In this document: in pieces, positions 17,444 to 26,719 of the stretch
Layout: every line of letters begins with the position of its first letter
Position numbering within the stretch: the first letter of the stretch is position 1
Origin: Mucilaginibacter terrae
Lineage (GTDB): Bacteria > Bacteroidota > Bacteroidia > Sphingobacteriales > Sphingobacteriaceae
Length of the DNA stretch: 64,000 bases
Assembly (NCBI RefSeq): GCF_031951985.1
Contig: NZ_JAVLVU010000001.1
Location: forward strand, 1,178,001-1,242,000
Direction: 5' to 3'
Position numbers and translations under genes: made by a program
Notes under the pieces: model-generated
Database searches by the model: none
What the model saw: the letters and a program-made list of their open reading frames with translations, nothing else
What the model was told of the DNA's origin: nothing

Positions 17444-18691
17444 TTAGCTCAGGAATAATGGCACAATGTGACGCTCGTAAAGGTTAAGGGTTACGTTAGC
17501 GGCAACAATGTCTTTATACTTTTTAAGGGCAGCGTAGTAGCGGTCGCCGTTTTCGCCGGCTACTTTGTAGGCTACGTGCAGCATCTGGCGGAAATCGGGG
17601 TTAAAGTCAGGGTGCTTTTGATCGTGGCGCAGGCTATTGGCAAATTTATCGCCGCTCCAGCCTTGTACTTCTTCGGCAGTTGGTAAGCGGCTTTCTTTTA
17701 CGTCAATTACCGTAGCGTAAGGCACACAAAGTTCATCAAAACGACCTAAAGCGTTGATATAGATCTCTTTTGCTAATTCTAAAGCTTCGTTACCAGCTTC
17801 GGCTAAACCAATCATTTCCTCTAACCAGGTAGTACCTGCAGTTTTAAGGTGGATGCCGGTATCATGTTTTTTAATCAGCTCAGCGATTGGCGCGTAAATA
17901 GAGAATTTATCGCTGCCTGAGTGTACGCTTAATTTCAGATTTTCGGGTAAGCCAAATTCTTTAATAGCCTCTCTGATCACCAAAATATCTTCTTCAAACT
18001 CTTTGGCAAACTGCTCCAAATTACCCACATAGTCAACGCCTTTGTTAAAACGGCCGGTAAATTTAGGGGCGATGGTTTGCGCTTTAATATCATTATCAGC
18101 AAGTGCACTCAGGATAAAAAACAGTTCCACAGGGGTTTGCGGATCATTCACCTCATCCATTGATACCTCAGCAATAAAGTTATTCTCACCTTTGCCTGCT
18201 GCAATGTGTTTGTATAATTTACCGGCCTCAATAGCGGCCAGCAGGAATTTACCGGCAATTTCGCGCAGCATTTCCTCAGTTATCTCAAATTGTTCTTCAA
18301 TACCCGGTATTGAAAGGCTGCCAATGTATTTTTTGCGACGCTCAACAAAAGCTTCAATTTCAGCTTCGGGCGCAGGTTTACCTATATAATCGGCAACATC
18401 TAAAGTAAAGAAATCAGAGCTGGCAATAAAACTATCAACGGTAGCCAGGGTAATATGGTCGGCATCAACGCGATACGAGTCGGTCCAGCCCAAAGCTGCC
18501 ACTGCTGCATCAGCTTCGGCACGTAACTCGGCAGGTTCAGTTTTAACGGTTTTATGTTCGCGGTTCGACTTGTTCCATATCGGAGTGATGCTCACGCCTT
18601 GCTCCTTAGCTTTAATCACAGCTTTTAACTGTGCCTCTCCCTGATGAGCAAAACGATCGCCCATGCCAAATGAGAATTTCTCTAATTTCAT
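17444..18691 (-). CDS. uxaE: Tagaturonate epimerase family protein (UxaE-like)
   Basis: This is a 415-residue cytoplasmic protein resembling the UxaE family, which interconverts tagaturonate and fructuronate in hexuronate breakdown. Supporting blocks are the N-terminal FSFGMGDRFAHQGEAQL, the VDADHITLATVD segment, APKFTGRFNKGVDYVGN, LKLSVHSGSDKFSIYAPI and a C-terminal HVAYKVAGENGDRYYAAL. Conserved His and Asp residues within these suggest a metal-dependent barrel. The neighbours are nagB (158 bases upstream) and, beyond a terminator, apbE, so no other uronate gene is adjacent. The only thematic partner in the window is the GH115 glucuronidase. The family assignment is from memory of sequence blocks and is moderately certain; the substrate is less so. 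Confidence 0.72.
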   Translation of the reverse strand: MKLEKFSFGMGDRFAHQGEAQLKAVIKAKEQGVSITPIWNKSNREHKTVKTEPAELRAEADAAVAALGWTDSYRVDADHITLATVDSFIASSDFFTLDVADYIGKPAPEAEIEAFVERRKKYIGSLSIPGIEEQFEITEEMLREIAGKFLLAAIEAGKLYKHIAAGKGENNFIAEVSMDEVNDPQTPVELFFILSALADNDIKAQTIAPKFTGRFNKGVDYVGNLEQFAKEFEEDILVIREAIKEFGLPENLKLSVHSGSDKFSIYAPIAELIKKHDTGIHLKTAGTTWLEEMIGLAEAGNEALELAKEIYINALGRFDELCVPYATVIDVKESRLPTAEEVQGWSGDKFANSLRHDQKHPDFNPDFRQMLHVAYKVAGENGDRYYAALKKYKDIVAANVTLNLYERHIVPLFLS

Positions 18692-18849
18692 AGATTTTTT
18701 GTGTGTTTATGGTTCTTTGTTAAACGGAATAAATATATAAATCCATTTATTAAGAATTGATGCAATATTTACTTTTAATAAAAATAATTTAACAAAACAT
18801 ACATTTAATTAAAATCTCACTAAAAAGTTAAATATTCATTTGTTATGCT

Positions 18850-20769
18850 TTAAAATTTATACCTAACAAACGCTTCCATGGCTTCATATTCGGCCAGGCC
18901 AAGCTGGTTGTACTTATTAGCTGTATCGCGGTTACGGTCTTCGGCGCGTACCCAAAACTCGCGTGCATCATCACCAGGGAAAACCGGGGTATCTTTTTGA
19001 GACTGATGCTTGAATATAGCCTGACGTTTGCGCAATACTTCTTGCGGAGATAGTGGTACAGCCATTTCAATTTCGTGGGTTTCAAACTCATGCCATGCAC
19101 CACGGTAAAGCCATAACCAGCAATCATTTACCCAGGTCTCAGTTTGCTTTAAGCGTTGCAGGGCGGTAAGTATGATATTAAAAGCAACAATGTGCGTACC
19201 ATGCGGATCGGCAAAATCACCCGCGGCAAATACCTGGTGAGGTTTCACTTTTTGCAGCAGCTCCATGGTTAATCTTATATCTTCTTCGCCAACTGCGTTT
19301 TTCTTGGTTTTACCGGTTTCGTAAAAAGGCAAAGCCATAAAATGGATGTTACTATCAGGCAATCCGGCATAACGGGCACCAGCTATGGCTTCGGCTTTTC
19401 TGATAAAGCCTTTTACATTACGTATTTCCTGCGTATCAATCTGGTTTGGATGCTTTTGCCCCATAAATGAACGCATCGTATCATAAACACCTTTTAAATG
19501 AGTAGTATCATTACCAATGCTTTCGTTAAAGTCAATAGCAAATTCAACATAGCGTAGTACCTCATCATCCCATACAGCTGTATTGCCCGATGTTTGATAA
19601 GCTACGTGCACATCATGCCCCTGGTCAACCAAACGTATAAATGTACCTCCCATCGAAATAACATCATCATCAGGATGCGGTGAGAACACGATTGAGCGCT
19701 TTTTGGCAGGCTCGGCTCGCTCCGGGCGTTGGGTATCGTCGGCATTTGGTTTGCCGCCGGGCCAGCCGGTTATCGTATGTTGTATTTTATTAAAAATATC
19801 GATGTTAATATTGTATACAGGCCCCTGCTCAACCGCTAATTGCGCCATACCATGATTATTATAATCTTCTTCGGTAAGTTTAAGCACCGGCTTGTTTAAC
19901 TCGCTGGCAAGCCAAATAACAGCTTTCTTTTTCAGTTTCTCGTCCCACACACAATCTTTAACCAACCAAGGTGTGTAAAAGCGGGTTAACTCTGATGCGG
20001 CATCAGCATCCAACACGAATTCTACATTATCTGATAGCTGCAGATAGGTAGCCGGTACTTCACCCGAAATTTCTCCCTCAACTGCTTTTTTAACGATAGG
20101 TGCTTTTTTGGCACTCCATGCCATGAGTACAATTTCGCGGGCTTTAAAAATGGTGCCTATACCCATGGTAATAGCTTTGGTAGGTACGTTTTCTTTACCA
20201 CCAAAATCGCGCGATGCATCACTACGGGTCAAATCATCTAAAGTTACCAAACGGGTACCCGAGTTTGGCGCCGAACCCGGCTCATTAAAACCGATGTGAC
20301 CTGTACGACCGATACCTAATATCTGTAAATCTAAACCACCAGCATCTTCTATCTGCTTTTCATAATTGATACAAAAGGCCGCTACATCTTCCTTTCTCAG
20401 GGTACCATCAGGTATGTGAATATTCTGGGCCGGAATGTCAATATGATCAAATAAGTTTTGGTGCATGAAAGTCACATAACTCTGCTCGGCATCATTTTGC
20501 ATAGGAAAGTACTCATCAAGATTAAAAGTAATCACATGTTGAAAACTCAATCCTTCTTCCCTGTGCATGCGTACCAGCTCTTTGTAAACTGCTACCGGAG
20601 TTGCTCCTGTGGCCAGGCCTAAAACAGCTTTACTGCCATTAGCTTGTTTATTTCGAATTAGTTTAGCAATTCTTTGTGCTACTGCTACGCTTGCTGTTTG
20701 CGCATCAGGATAAATGGTTACCGGGAGTTTCTCGTAACGGGTTTCTTCAAGAAGGTTTAATCGTGCCAT
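18850..20769 (-). CDS. nagB: Glucosamine-6-phosphate deaminase fused to PIG-L/LmbE domain
   Basis: This is a 639-residue cytoplasmic protein. Residues about 15-270 are a NagB deaminase/isomerase that converts glucosamine-6-phosphate to fructose-6-phosphate and ammonia (GLATGATPVAVYKELV, ITFNLDEYFPM, ILGIGRTGHIGFNEPGS). Residues about 350-600 are a PIG-L/LmbE-type zinc deacetylase-like domain (SIVFSPHPDDDVISMGGTF with the HPDD motif, and DPHGTH further on that can supply another zinc ligand). E. coli NagB has only the first part, at about 266 residues. The long form is typical of Bacteroidota. The second domain keeps its metal motif, so it may be active, perhaps on an N-acetylated sugar phosphate, but that is inference. 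About 300 bases of AT-rich DNA upstream probably hold its promoter. Confidence 0.92.
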   Translation of the reverse strand: MARLNLLEETRYEKLPVTIYPDAQTASVAVAQRIAKLIRNKQANGSKAVLGLATGATPVAVYKELVRMHREEGLSFQHVITFNLDEYFPMQNDAEQSYVTFMHQNLFDHIDIPAQNIHIPDGTLRKEDVAAFCINYEKQIEDAGGLDLQILGIGRTGHIGFNEPGSAPNSGTRLVTLDDLTRSDASRDFGGKENVPTKAITMGIGTIFKAREIVLMAWSAKKAPIVKKAVEGEISGEVPATYLQLSDNVEFVLDADAASELTRFYTPWLVKDCVWDEKLKKKAVIWLASELNKPVLKLTEEDYNNHGMAQLAVEQGPVYNINIDIFNKIQHTITGWPGGKPNADDTQRPERAEPAKKRSIVFSPHPDDDVISMGGTFIRLVDQGHDVHVAYQTSGNTAVWDDEVLRYVEFAIDFNESIGNDTTHLKGVYDTMRSFMGQKHPNQIDTQEIRNVKGFIRKAEAIAGARYAGLPDSNIHFMALPFYETGKTKKNAVGEEDIRLTMELLQKVKPHQVFAAGDFADPHGTHIVAFNIILTALQRLKQTETWVNDCWLWLYRGAWHEFETHEIEMAVPLSPQEVLRKRQAIFKHQSQKDTPVFPGDDAREFWVRAEDRNRDTANKYNQLGLAEYEAMEAFVRYKF

Positions 20770-21072
20770 TTAGATGTAAGGGTTAATAATAAGAACTGAT
20801 CTGTAAAATAATGTGAGGAAATGCAAAAATGCCCTACAACATTAGAAACGCACTGCCAGCATTTCAAATGCTAAAAAAACTAAAAATATACCATATAACC
20901 ATTAAAAATATATTATCAATGCCACAAAACTCTTAAAAGATAATTTTAGAAAGTCCTCGGAAATAATATTTCACAAATGAAACACTATTTTTACATGACA
21001 TTTAATTGACAATAACTTATTAGAATTATATTAGAACCATCGATTGGCATATAGGCCATCGATCTCTGATTA
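20770..21072. other. AT-rich divergent intergenic region with atcgat repeats
   Basis: This is 303 bases between the divergent nagB and cytochrome-like genes with no credible ORF. It is strongly AT-rich and should carry both promoters. Near the right end, ccatcgat occurs at 21037-21044 and again at 21056-21063, spaced 19 bp apart (nearly two helical turns). Because atcgat is itself palindromic, the pair can also be read as an inverted repeat, a possible operator just before the start at 21073. No clear TAnnTTTG box was found. Confidence 0.45.
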
Positions 21073-21420
21073 ATGAAAAAAATTTACGTTTTAGTACTAC
21101 TGGCATGTGCTGTTTTATTACAGTACTGCGCTACAAAAAAAGAATCTGCCAAAATAAAAGTTCCGGCAAAAATTACTTATGCTGCTAATATGCAGGGCGT
21201 TTTGCAAAACTCATGTTCGCCTTGCCATTTCCCGCCGCAGGGTAATAAAACACCTCTTAACACCTATGCTGCAGCTGTAAAAAATGTTGATGAGAGTATC
21301 CGTCGTATTAACCTTGAGCCGGGGCAGCGGGGCTTTATGCCTGCCCGCCACCCGAAACTGGCCGATTCGGTAATACAGGTGTTTGTAAAATGGAAGGCCG
21401 ACGGCTTGCTGGAGAAGTAA
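21073..21420 (+). CDS. Small cytochrome c-like lipoprotein
   Basis: This is a 115-residue secreted protein. An N-terminal hydrophobic stretch with Cys19 (LLQYCAT) suggests a lipoprotein, although the lipobox is not ideal. A single haem-binding motif CSPCH occupies residues 48-52, and Met89 in GFMPARH is a plausible second axial ligand. The spacing fits a very small class I cytochrome c domain. There is no other respiratory gene nearby: nagB is divergent and GH130 follows about 100 bases later after a hairpin. Haem attachment would depend on a cytochrome c maturation system elsewhere. The role is unknown; electron transfer at the periplasmic face is inferred. Confidence 0.78.
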   Translation: MKKIYVLVLLACAVLLQYCATKKESAKIKVPAKITYAANMQGVLQNSCSPCHFPPQGNKTPLNTYAAAVKNVDESIRRINLEPGQRGFMPARHPKLADSVIQVFVKWKADGLLEK

Positions 21421-21449
21421 AAGCAAACAGAATATTTACAAGTGCGGGT

Positions 21450-21483
21450 ACTATGGTAAGCCTTAAAACGGCCAAACCATAGT
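21450..21483 (+). terminator. Hairpin after cytochrome gene
   Basis: The arms actatggt (21450-21457) and accatagt (21476-21483) pair perfectly over 8 bp, with an inner gcc/ggc extension across a small internal loop. The T-tract downstream is weak, so termination is possible but not certain. Confidence 0.5.
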
Positions 21484-21521
21484 GTCCTCTATTTGTTTAA
21501 CAAGGCATAAACCCTCAAATT

Positions 21522-22574
21522 ATGCCCGAATTAGCCCGCCGTTTCCCGGAGAATCCGCTTTTATCACCCAAAGATTTAAAGCCCAGCACCGAAGGCTTAA
21601 CCATAGCCTGTTTGCTTAACCCAGGAGCTTTCAGATTTGATGGAAAAACGTGGTTGCTGGTACGTGTTGCCGAACGGCCCGAGCAAAGCGAAATACATGT
21701 ATCGTTCCCGGTACTAACCGAGAGCGGCGGCATACAAATTATGGAAATTGCCCTGAACGATGCTGACCTGATTGCCACCGATGCACGGGTGGTACGTTAC
21801 CAAGGGGTTGACTACCTTACTACCTTATCACACCTGCGACTGATTTGCAGCGACGATGGCATAAATTTTCATGAACCCGAAGACTACCCTAAACTTTTCG
21901 GGCAGGGTATTTTACAAACTTTTGGAATTGAGGATTGCCGGGTTACACAATTGGAACAGCAGTTTTACCTCACCTTTACTGCGGTTTCGGCCAGTGGTGT
22001 TGGAGTTGGCATGCGCAAAACAGCCGATTGGAAAAACTTTACCTCACACGGTATGATCTTGCCCCCGCATAATAAAGACTGCGCCATATTTGAGGAAAAG
22101 ATAAACGGCAAGTACTACATGCTGCACCGTCCCAGCAGTGTTGATATTGGCGGCAACTTTATATGGATTGCCGAATCGCCAGATGGGGTGCATTGGGGAA
22201 ATCATCAATGTATTGTTAGAACGCGCTTAGGTTATTGGGATAGTGGACGGGTTGGTGCAGGTGCCGCCCCTATTAAAACAGATGAGGGATGGCTGGAAAT
22301 TTATCATGGTGCCACCAAAGAACACCGTTATTGTTTGGGTGCATTTTTGCTCGACCTTAATGACCCATCAAAAGTTATTGCCCGCAGCGAGGAGCCAATT
22401 ATGGAACCTGTTGAACCTTACGAAACCAGCGGATTTTTTGGCCACGTGGTATTTACCAATGGCCACGTAGTTGATGGCGACCTGTTAACCATATACTATG
22501 GTGCTGCAGATGAGCATGTATGTGGTGCTCATTTTTCAATCAGTGAGATATTAGCTTCGTTAAAGCCTATATAA
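21522..22574 (+). CDS. Glycoside hydrolase family 130 (mannoside phosphorylase/mannosidase)
   Basis: This is a 350-residue protein without a signal peptide, so it is cytoplasmic. It is a five-bladed propeller of the GH130 type, which acts on beta-mannosides either by phosphorolysis or by hydrolysis. Recognisable blocks are CLLNPGAFRFDGKTWLLVRVAERPE, FGIEDCRVTQLEQQFYLTFTA, HNKDCAIFEEKINGKYYMLHRPS, RVGAGAAPIKTDEGWLEIYHG and YYGAADEHVCGAHF. The His-Arg-Pro (HRP) and HG motifs resemble those of the phosphorylases, but whether the phosphate-binding set is complete cannot be judged without an alignment. It converges on a secreted glycoside hydrolase gene 59 bases away. A role in using beta-mannosides taken up from outside is likely. 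Confidence 0.86.
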   Translation: MPELARRFPENPLLSPKDLKPSTEGLTIACLLNPGAFRFDGKTWLLVRVAERPEQSEIHVSFPVLTESGGIQIMEIALNDADLIATDARVVRYQGVDYLTTLSHLRLICSDDGINFHEPEDYPKLFGQGILQTFGIEDCRVTQLEQQFYLTFTAVSASGVGVGMRKTADWKNFTSHGMILPPHNKDCAIFEEKINGKYYMLHRPSSVDIGGNFIWIAESPDGVHWGNHQCIVRTRLGYWDSGRVGAGAAPIKTDEGWLEIYHGATKEHRYCLGAFLLDLNDPSKVIARSEEPIMEPVEPYETSGFFGHVVFTNGHVVDGDLLTIYYGAADEHVCGAHFSISEILASLKPI

Positions 22575-22633
22575 TTAAAACCTACCTCTGCTGATATTAC
22601 AAAAAGTGATTTGCCTACTCAAGGCATTAGCAA

Positions 22634-24049
22634 TTATTTCCTCCTTTTATCAAAATAATCGGTAAGGGAATAAACAGCGTTATTAAGCTCCTGCATTTTT
22701 TGTACTAAGGGCTTGTAAGCTTGGTATTCATTATCAAGTATTCCTTTGTTAGCATCCGTATTTGAGGGATCGACCTTTGTATTGGTTGGATCATTATCCT
22801 GATATTTAAACCAATGCCAGCCAACACAGTTACCCGATTCAAGCAAACCGAGTGTAAAATTCTGATAAAACAATCCTCTATCTTCCTGGGTTTTAACCAC
22901 CCAACCCGCGCCCGAGTAATTGCCCATCCCCGAATCTTCGCCTTTAACATACCATTCGGTGATAATTACCGGCCTGCCCGACCATGAAGTCCAGTTATCC
23001 AAATGCTTAGCCTGGGGAGTCCACTCGTTGTAGTAGTTAACAGAAATTACATCCACATACTTACCGGCAGCTTTAAATACCTCGGGCACGTTTTTTTCGT
23101 ACGAATGAAAGCGGCAACCCAAATACATATGGTTAGGATCGTTTTTACGAATGGCTTTTGAAACGATGGAAAAGTATCTATCCACCACAAAGCCCAAAAA
23201 CTCGTTACGTACCTGATCGGTAATATCTGTCTGTGTTAGTTTCCTTTCGTTAAGCCATTTTGTTGCTGCCTGAAAACCGGCATCGGTGGTGTCTTTTTTG
23301 CCCAAATAACTATCCAGCGTTAAGCGCCTGAACGGCATTTCGTTGTCTGAAAAATAACCGTATAAGTTTTTGTCACCTGCATTATCAGTTATTTGCTTTG
23401 CATATTCATTGGCATAGGTTTCAAACTCCGGGTCGAACACAAAAATCGTGTTATCAGGATAGCCCAAATGCCCTGATTCCTGGAAAGCACCTTTTTTTCG
23501 GCCATAACTTCCCATAAAATCGAGCATTACGGTGTAAGCCACTTTTTTATCCGGCTTAATTGAACGTAACTCTTTATAGTTTGACCATGCTCCGCAAGCA
23601 TTAAAACCATATTCATTGAGCATCGATGATGTTTTTACGGCCCAGTCGGCAACGCTGCTAAAGTTTTTGTCGAACGCAATTTTATTACGATCAGATGTTC
23701 CTATCTGTACCGAATTCATCCCTACGCAAATAAATAGATTTCCTAAGGGGTCGACCGACCACCAGCGGCCGTTAATTTGAGTAACGTAATAAAACCCAGT
23801 TGCTTTTGCTTTTTTATCTGTTCGTCCACAATAGTTATCAAGCCTCACTTTATTATCCGTATAACCATCAAGTGTTTTGATAGTGCGTGTAGGATATTCT
23901 TTCCATTCGCTAAAGCCCGGTTTACCCGAACCTTGTTTGGAAATTTTTGCACTTACTTTTAGTGAATATTCGGCGGTGGTTTGCGCATTTAGCACCAATG
24001 GCAATGCCGTTAAAACAGCAACAATCTTTAGTATCGATTTATAAATCAT
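22634..24049 (-). CDS. Secreted clan GH-A-like glycoside hydrolase
   Basis: This is a 471-residue protein with a signal peptide (MIYKSILKIVAVLTALPLVLNA). The body looks like a (beta/alpha)8 barrel of clan GH-A, with a candidate acid/base Glu237 in GYFSDNEMPF after strand 4 and a candidate nucleophile Glu365 in VIITEWYVKG after strand 7. Aromatic residues near the second Glu and in GNCVGWHWFKYQDND fit a sugar-binding cleft. It resembles agarase- and GH5-like barrels in Bacteroidota, but I could not place it in one family. It is transcribed in the same direction as the permease gene downstream (56-base gap) and converges on GH130. The enzyme class is fairly sure; the substrate is unknown. Confidence 0.78.
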   Translation of the reverse strand: MIYKSILKIVAVLTALPLVLNAQTTAEYSLKVSAKISKQGSGKPGFSEWKEYPTRTIKTLDGYTDNKVRLDNYCGRTDKKAKATGFYYVTQINGRWWSVDPLGNLFICVGMNSVQIGTSDRNKIAFDKNFSSVADWAVKTSSMLNEYGFNACGAWSNYKELRSIKPDKKVAYTVMLDFMGSYGRKKGAFQESGHLGYPDNTIFVFDPEFETYANEYAKQITDNAGDKNLYGYFSDNEMPFRRLTLDSYLGKKDTTDAGFQAATKWLNERKLTQTDITDQVRNEFLGFVVDRYFSIVSKAIRKNDPNHMYLGCRFHSYEKNVPEVFKAAGKYVDVISVNYYNEWTPQAKHLDNWTSWSGRPVIITEWYVKGEDSGMGNYSGAGWVVKTQEDRGLFYQNFTLGLLESGNCVGWHWFKYQDNDPTNTKVDPSNTDANKGILDNEYQAYKPLVQKMQELNNAVYSLTDYFDKRRK

Positions 24050-24105
24050 TATTCTATTGATTTAATGCAAGGTAGCTTAATCTCTTCCATTGAAAAAATG
24101 GAGCA

Positions 24106-25455
24106 TTAAATAGCATCAGCTTTTTCAAAAGGCCATTCCTTATTAATTTTCGACTTAATAAAATAAACAGCTGTGCCACTTACAATAGCCGTTAAACCGC
24201 CCAAAACCATACTTAAACCTGTTGATATAAGAATACCCGCCCACAGGGCAATAGCCAGATAAACAGGCACTGGAAAAAACGGCATTTTGTATGGAAAGTT
24301 GACCTCTTTACGTTTGCGTTTAAGTAGTATGAGCCCGTAGGCCTGTGCAATAAACTGAATAAGAATACGCATGGCCAATATAGCGCTGATTACCTCACTC
24401 AGTTTAAAAAGTAAACTGAATACGAAGGCCACCCCGCCCAGGAATAGTAACGATACATATGGAAATTTCCCTGTGGGGTGCAATCGGGCAAAGATCTTAA
24501 AAAAGGCACCATCGGCTGCCGCTGCATACGGTATGCGGCTATAGCCCAAAGTGGCCGAAAACACCGAGGCAAAGGCTACTATCAAGATCATACAGGTTAC
24601 CACCTTGGCGGCAAACGGCCCCGATAACTCCTGCATAAAGGCACTGATCACAAAGGCGCTGTCTTTAGCCACATGCCAGGGTATAACGCTGGTTACGCTA
24701 ATATTCATTGACAGGTACAGCATGGCAATACCTATAATTGATATAAACATGCTACGCGGAATATTTTTAGCCGGATTTACAATTTCGCCCCCTAAATGGC
24801 ATACGTTGTAGTAACCTAAATAGCTGTAAACACTTTTTACGCTGGCAAACCCAATAGCCGTTACAAAGGCAAAGTTGAGGTTAAGTCCATCGTTTATGTG
24901 AGCTATGGGGTGCATCATGTTGCCATGCCATATTCCTCCGCCAATTATCCAGGCTAATGTGGCTATTACAATTACCCAAAGAGTCACACTTATTTTGCCT
25001 ATATCTTCAATTTTACGGTAAAGCAGCAGCACAATAGCTATTACCACTCCCCCGCTTATCATTTTTGAATGTAAGGGGGTTAACGGCACCAAATAAGAAA
25101 AGTACGAGGCAAAGCCTATAGCTGCCGAAGCAATTACCAGCGGTGCCTGAATCATGGTTTGCCAAACCAGCAAAAAGCTCATGAGGCGTCCCAGATTATC
25201 CTTGCCATAAGTTTCTTTCAAAAAATTATATGAACCACCAGCCCTTGGGAAGGCCGCTCCTAATTCGCTCCAAATGGTGGCATCAACCAACGATAGTACA
25301 GCACCGGCCAGCCAGGCATATAAAAAGTATGGCCCGTTCATAATGCCAATTACCATAGGCAGGGTAATAAACGGACCAATGCCTACCATATCGGTCATGT
25401 TAATGGCGGTTGCCTGTAACAGGCTTAAACGTCGTTCTTGTACTTGTTCGGACAC
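24106..25455 (-). CDS. APC-family amino acid/polyamine permease
   Basis: This is a 449-residue inner-membrane protein with about twelve hydrophobic segments. The N-terminal signature LLQATAINMTDMVGIGPFITLP with its GIGPF bend in TM1, followed by ELGAAFPRAGGSYNFLKETYG, is typical of the amino acid-polyamine-organocation superfamily. FASVFSATLGYSRIPYAAAADG in the second half fits as well. The substrate cannot be told from sequence alone. It lies directly downstream of the GH-A hydrolase gene on the same strand, though the two have no obvious metabolic link. Upstream on the minus strand a TACCCTTG element (25485-25492) is a weak promoter candidate. Confidence 0.9.
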   Translation of the reverse strand: MSEQVQERRLSLLQATAINMTDMVGIGPFITLPMVIGIMNGPYFLYAWLAGAVLSLVDATIWSELGAAFPRAGGSYNFLKETYGKDNLGRLMSFLLVWQTMIQAPLVIASAAIGFASYFSYLVPLTPLHSKMISGGVVIAIVLLLYRKIEDIGKISVTLWVIVIATLAWIIGGGIWHGNMMHPIAHINDGLNLNFAFVTAIGFASVKSVYSYLGYYNVCHLGGEIVNPAKNIPRSMFISIIGIAMLYLSMNISVTSVIPWHVAKDSAFVISAFMQELSGPFAAKVVTCMILIVAFASVFSATLGYSRIPYAAAADGAFFKIFARLHPTGKFPYVSLLFLGGVAFVFSLLFKLSEVISAILAMRILIQFIAQAYGLILLKRKRKEVNFPYKMPFFPVPVYLAIALWAGILISTGLSMVLGGLTAIVSGTAVYFIKSKINKEWPFEKADAI

Positions 25456-25611
25456 GTGGTAACTATATTAAGGTCAATTACCGGCAAGGGTACTAAAAAT
25501 AAATACAGCAAATTTACTCTCCAGGCAATAGCAGCCTAATTTAACAAATGGTTTACAAACCTGCGGATATACATTGATGTACGTTAATTGAAATATTTTT
25601 GGCGTAAATAT

Positions 25612-25619
25612 TACATTTG
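25612..25619 (+). promoter_or_regulatory. Bacteroidota -7 promoter box (TACATTTG)
   Basis: TACATTTG is an exact match to the TAnnTTTG consensus of Bacteroidota housekeeping promoters. It lies 20 bases before the ATG at 25640, with a TTG at 25588-25590 at a suitable distance for the -33 element. It should drive the NodB-fold gene. Confidence 0.6.
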
Positions 25620-25639
25620 ACAACCAACCATTCCTCATA

Positions 25640-26617
25640 ATGAAACTTAAATACAGCGTTCTATCGCTAATATTTACATCACTAACCTTGGCCACTATTG
25701 CTCAGCCGGTAAAAAACTATCGTATATTTTGGGGTGTAGCCAACTATCAGAACAAAAAGATCATTATATCGCGCAAGTTTGAGCGAAACGGTAAAAGGTG
25801 TTATTTAGGTATCGACCCAAACACCTTAACAACCGCGGTGCTCCCTGCTACTCAAATCACGGTTAATACATCTACTTATGCCGATGTGCTTTCAGCATTT
25901 AAAAATACGCCTTATGTAAATGCGCTTGGGTCGGCGCAGCAGCAGGCTACCAGTTTGCAGGATGCTGGTATATCGCATGGCTTTCCTAAAGAAAAGGGCA
26001 TCAGCCTTACCATCGATCTTTGCCCCTCGCACAAACCATTAGACCGCATTATATTCACCAACCTCATTGCCGAATTTAAAAAAGTAAAAACGCCGATACC
26101 CGTGGCCCTATCCTTAACCGGCCGCTTTATGCTTACCCATGCTGATGATATTGCCTGGTTGAAAAGCCTTGAAAAATACGGCGACCTATCCATAACCTGG
26201 ATTAACCATACCTATAACCATCACTTTAACCCCAGACTACCATTAAAAGTTAATTTTTTGCTGGAACCCGCAACTGATTTGAATTTTGAAATTTTAGGAA
26301 CCGAAATAGCCATGCTACAAAACGGCTTAACACCTTCAGTATTCTTTCGTTTTCCAGGATTAGTGTCTGATCAGCAATTGATAACCCGCGTTACAGGTTA
26401 CGGCCTTATTCCTGTTGGCAGCGATGCCTGGCTGGCAAAAGGGCAAAATGCAGCTTCGGGGAGCATTGTACTTATACACGGCAATGGTAATGAGCCCTTA
26501 GGCGTTGCCGATTTTATAAAGCTTCTTAAAACCGAAAAGCAGAACGTACTCAACCATCAATGGCTATTATACGACCTTAGCGAAAATGTGGAAGACGAAT
26601 TTAACACCAACAATTGA
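25640..26617 (+). CDS. Secreted NodB-fold (polysaccharide deacetylase-like) protein
   Basis: This is a 325-residue protein with a signal peptide (MKLKYSVLSLIFTSLTLATIAQ). Motifs of the carbohydrate esterase 4/NodB fold are visible in order: LTIDLCPS (124-130) in place of TFDDG, NHTYNH with the H190-x3-H194 metal pair, FFRFPG (R237), the SDAWL segment near 262, and IVLIH (His280). The second Asp of motif 1, normally a metal ligand, is Leu127, so only the catalytic-base position D126 is kept. The enzyme may use a changed metal site or be non-catalytic. The region before motif 1 (about 25-115) has no recognised domain. It has its own promoter and is followed by a separate response regulator gene. 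The fold is fairly secure; the substrate is unknown. Confidence 0.75.
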   Translation: MKLKYSVLSLIFTSLTLATIAQPVKNYRIFWGVANYQNKKIIISRKFERNGKRCYLGIDPNTLTTAVLPATQITVNTSTYADVLSAFKNTPYVNALGSAQQQATSLQDAGISHGFPKEKGISLTIDLCPSHKPLDRIIFTNLIAEFKKVKTPIPVALSLTGRFMLTHADDIAWLKSLEKYGDLSITWINHTYNHHFNPRLPLKVNFLLEPATDLNFEILGTEIAMLQNGLTPSVFFRFPGLVSDQQLITRVTGYGLIPVGSDAWLAKGQNAASGSIVLIHGNGNEPLGVADFIKLLKTEKQNVLNHQWLLYDLSENVEDEFNTNN

Positions 26618-26719
26618 AATTAATTTTCGATATAATAAAGTTTCGTAACTTTCTGTATAAAGTTCACGTTAAAAGGCATATACTCCCCCTAAGAGTACAA
26701 CTATTTAATTTAGACTGTG

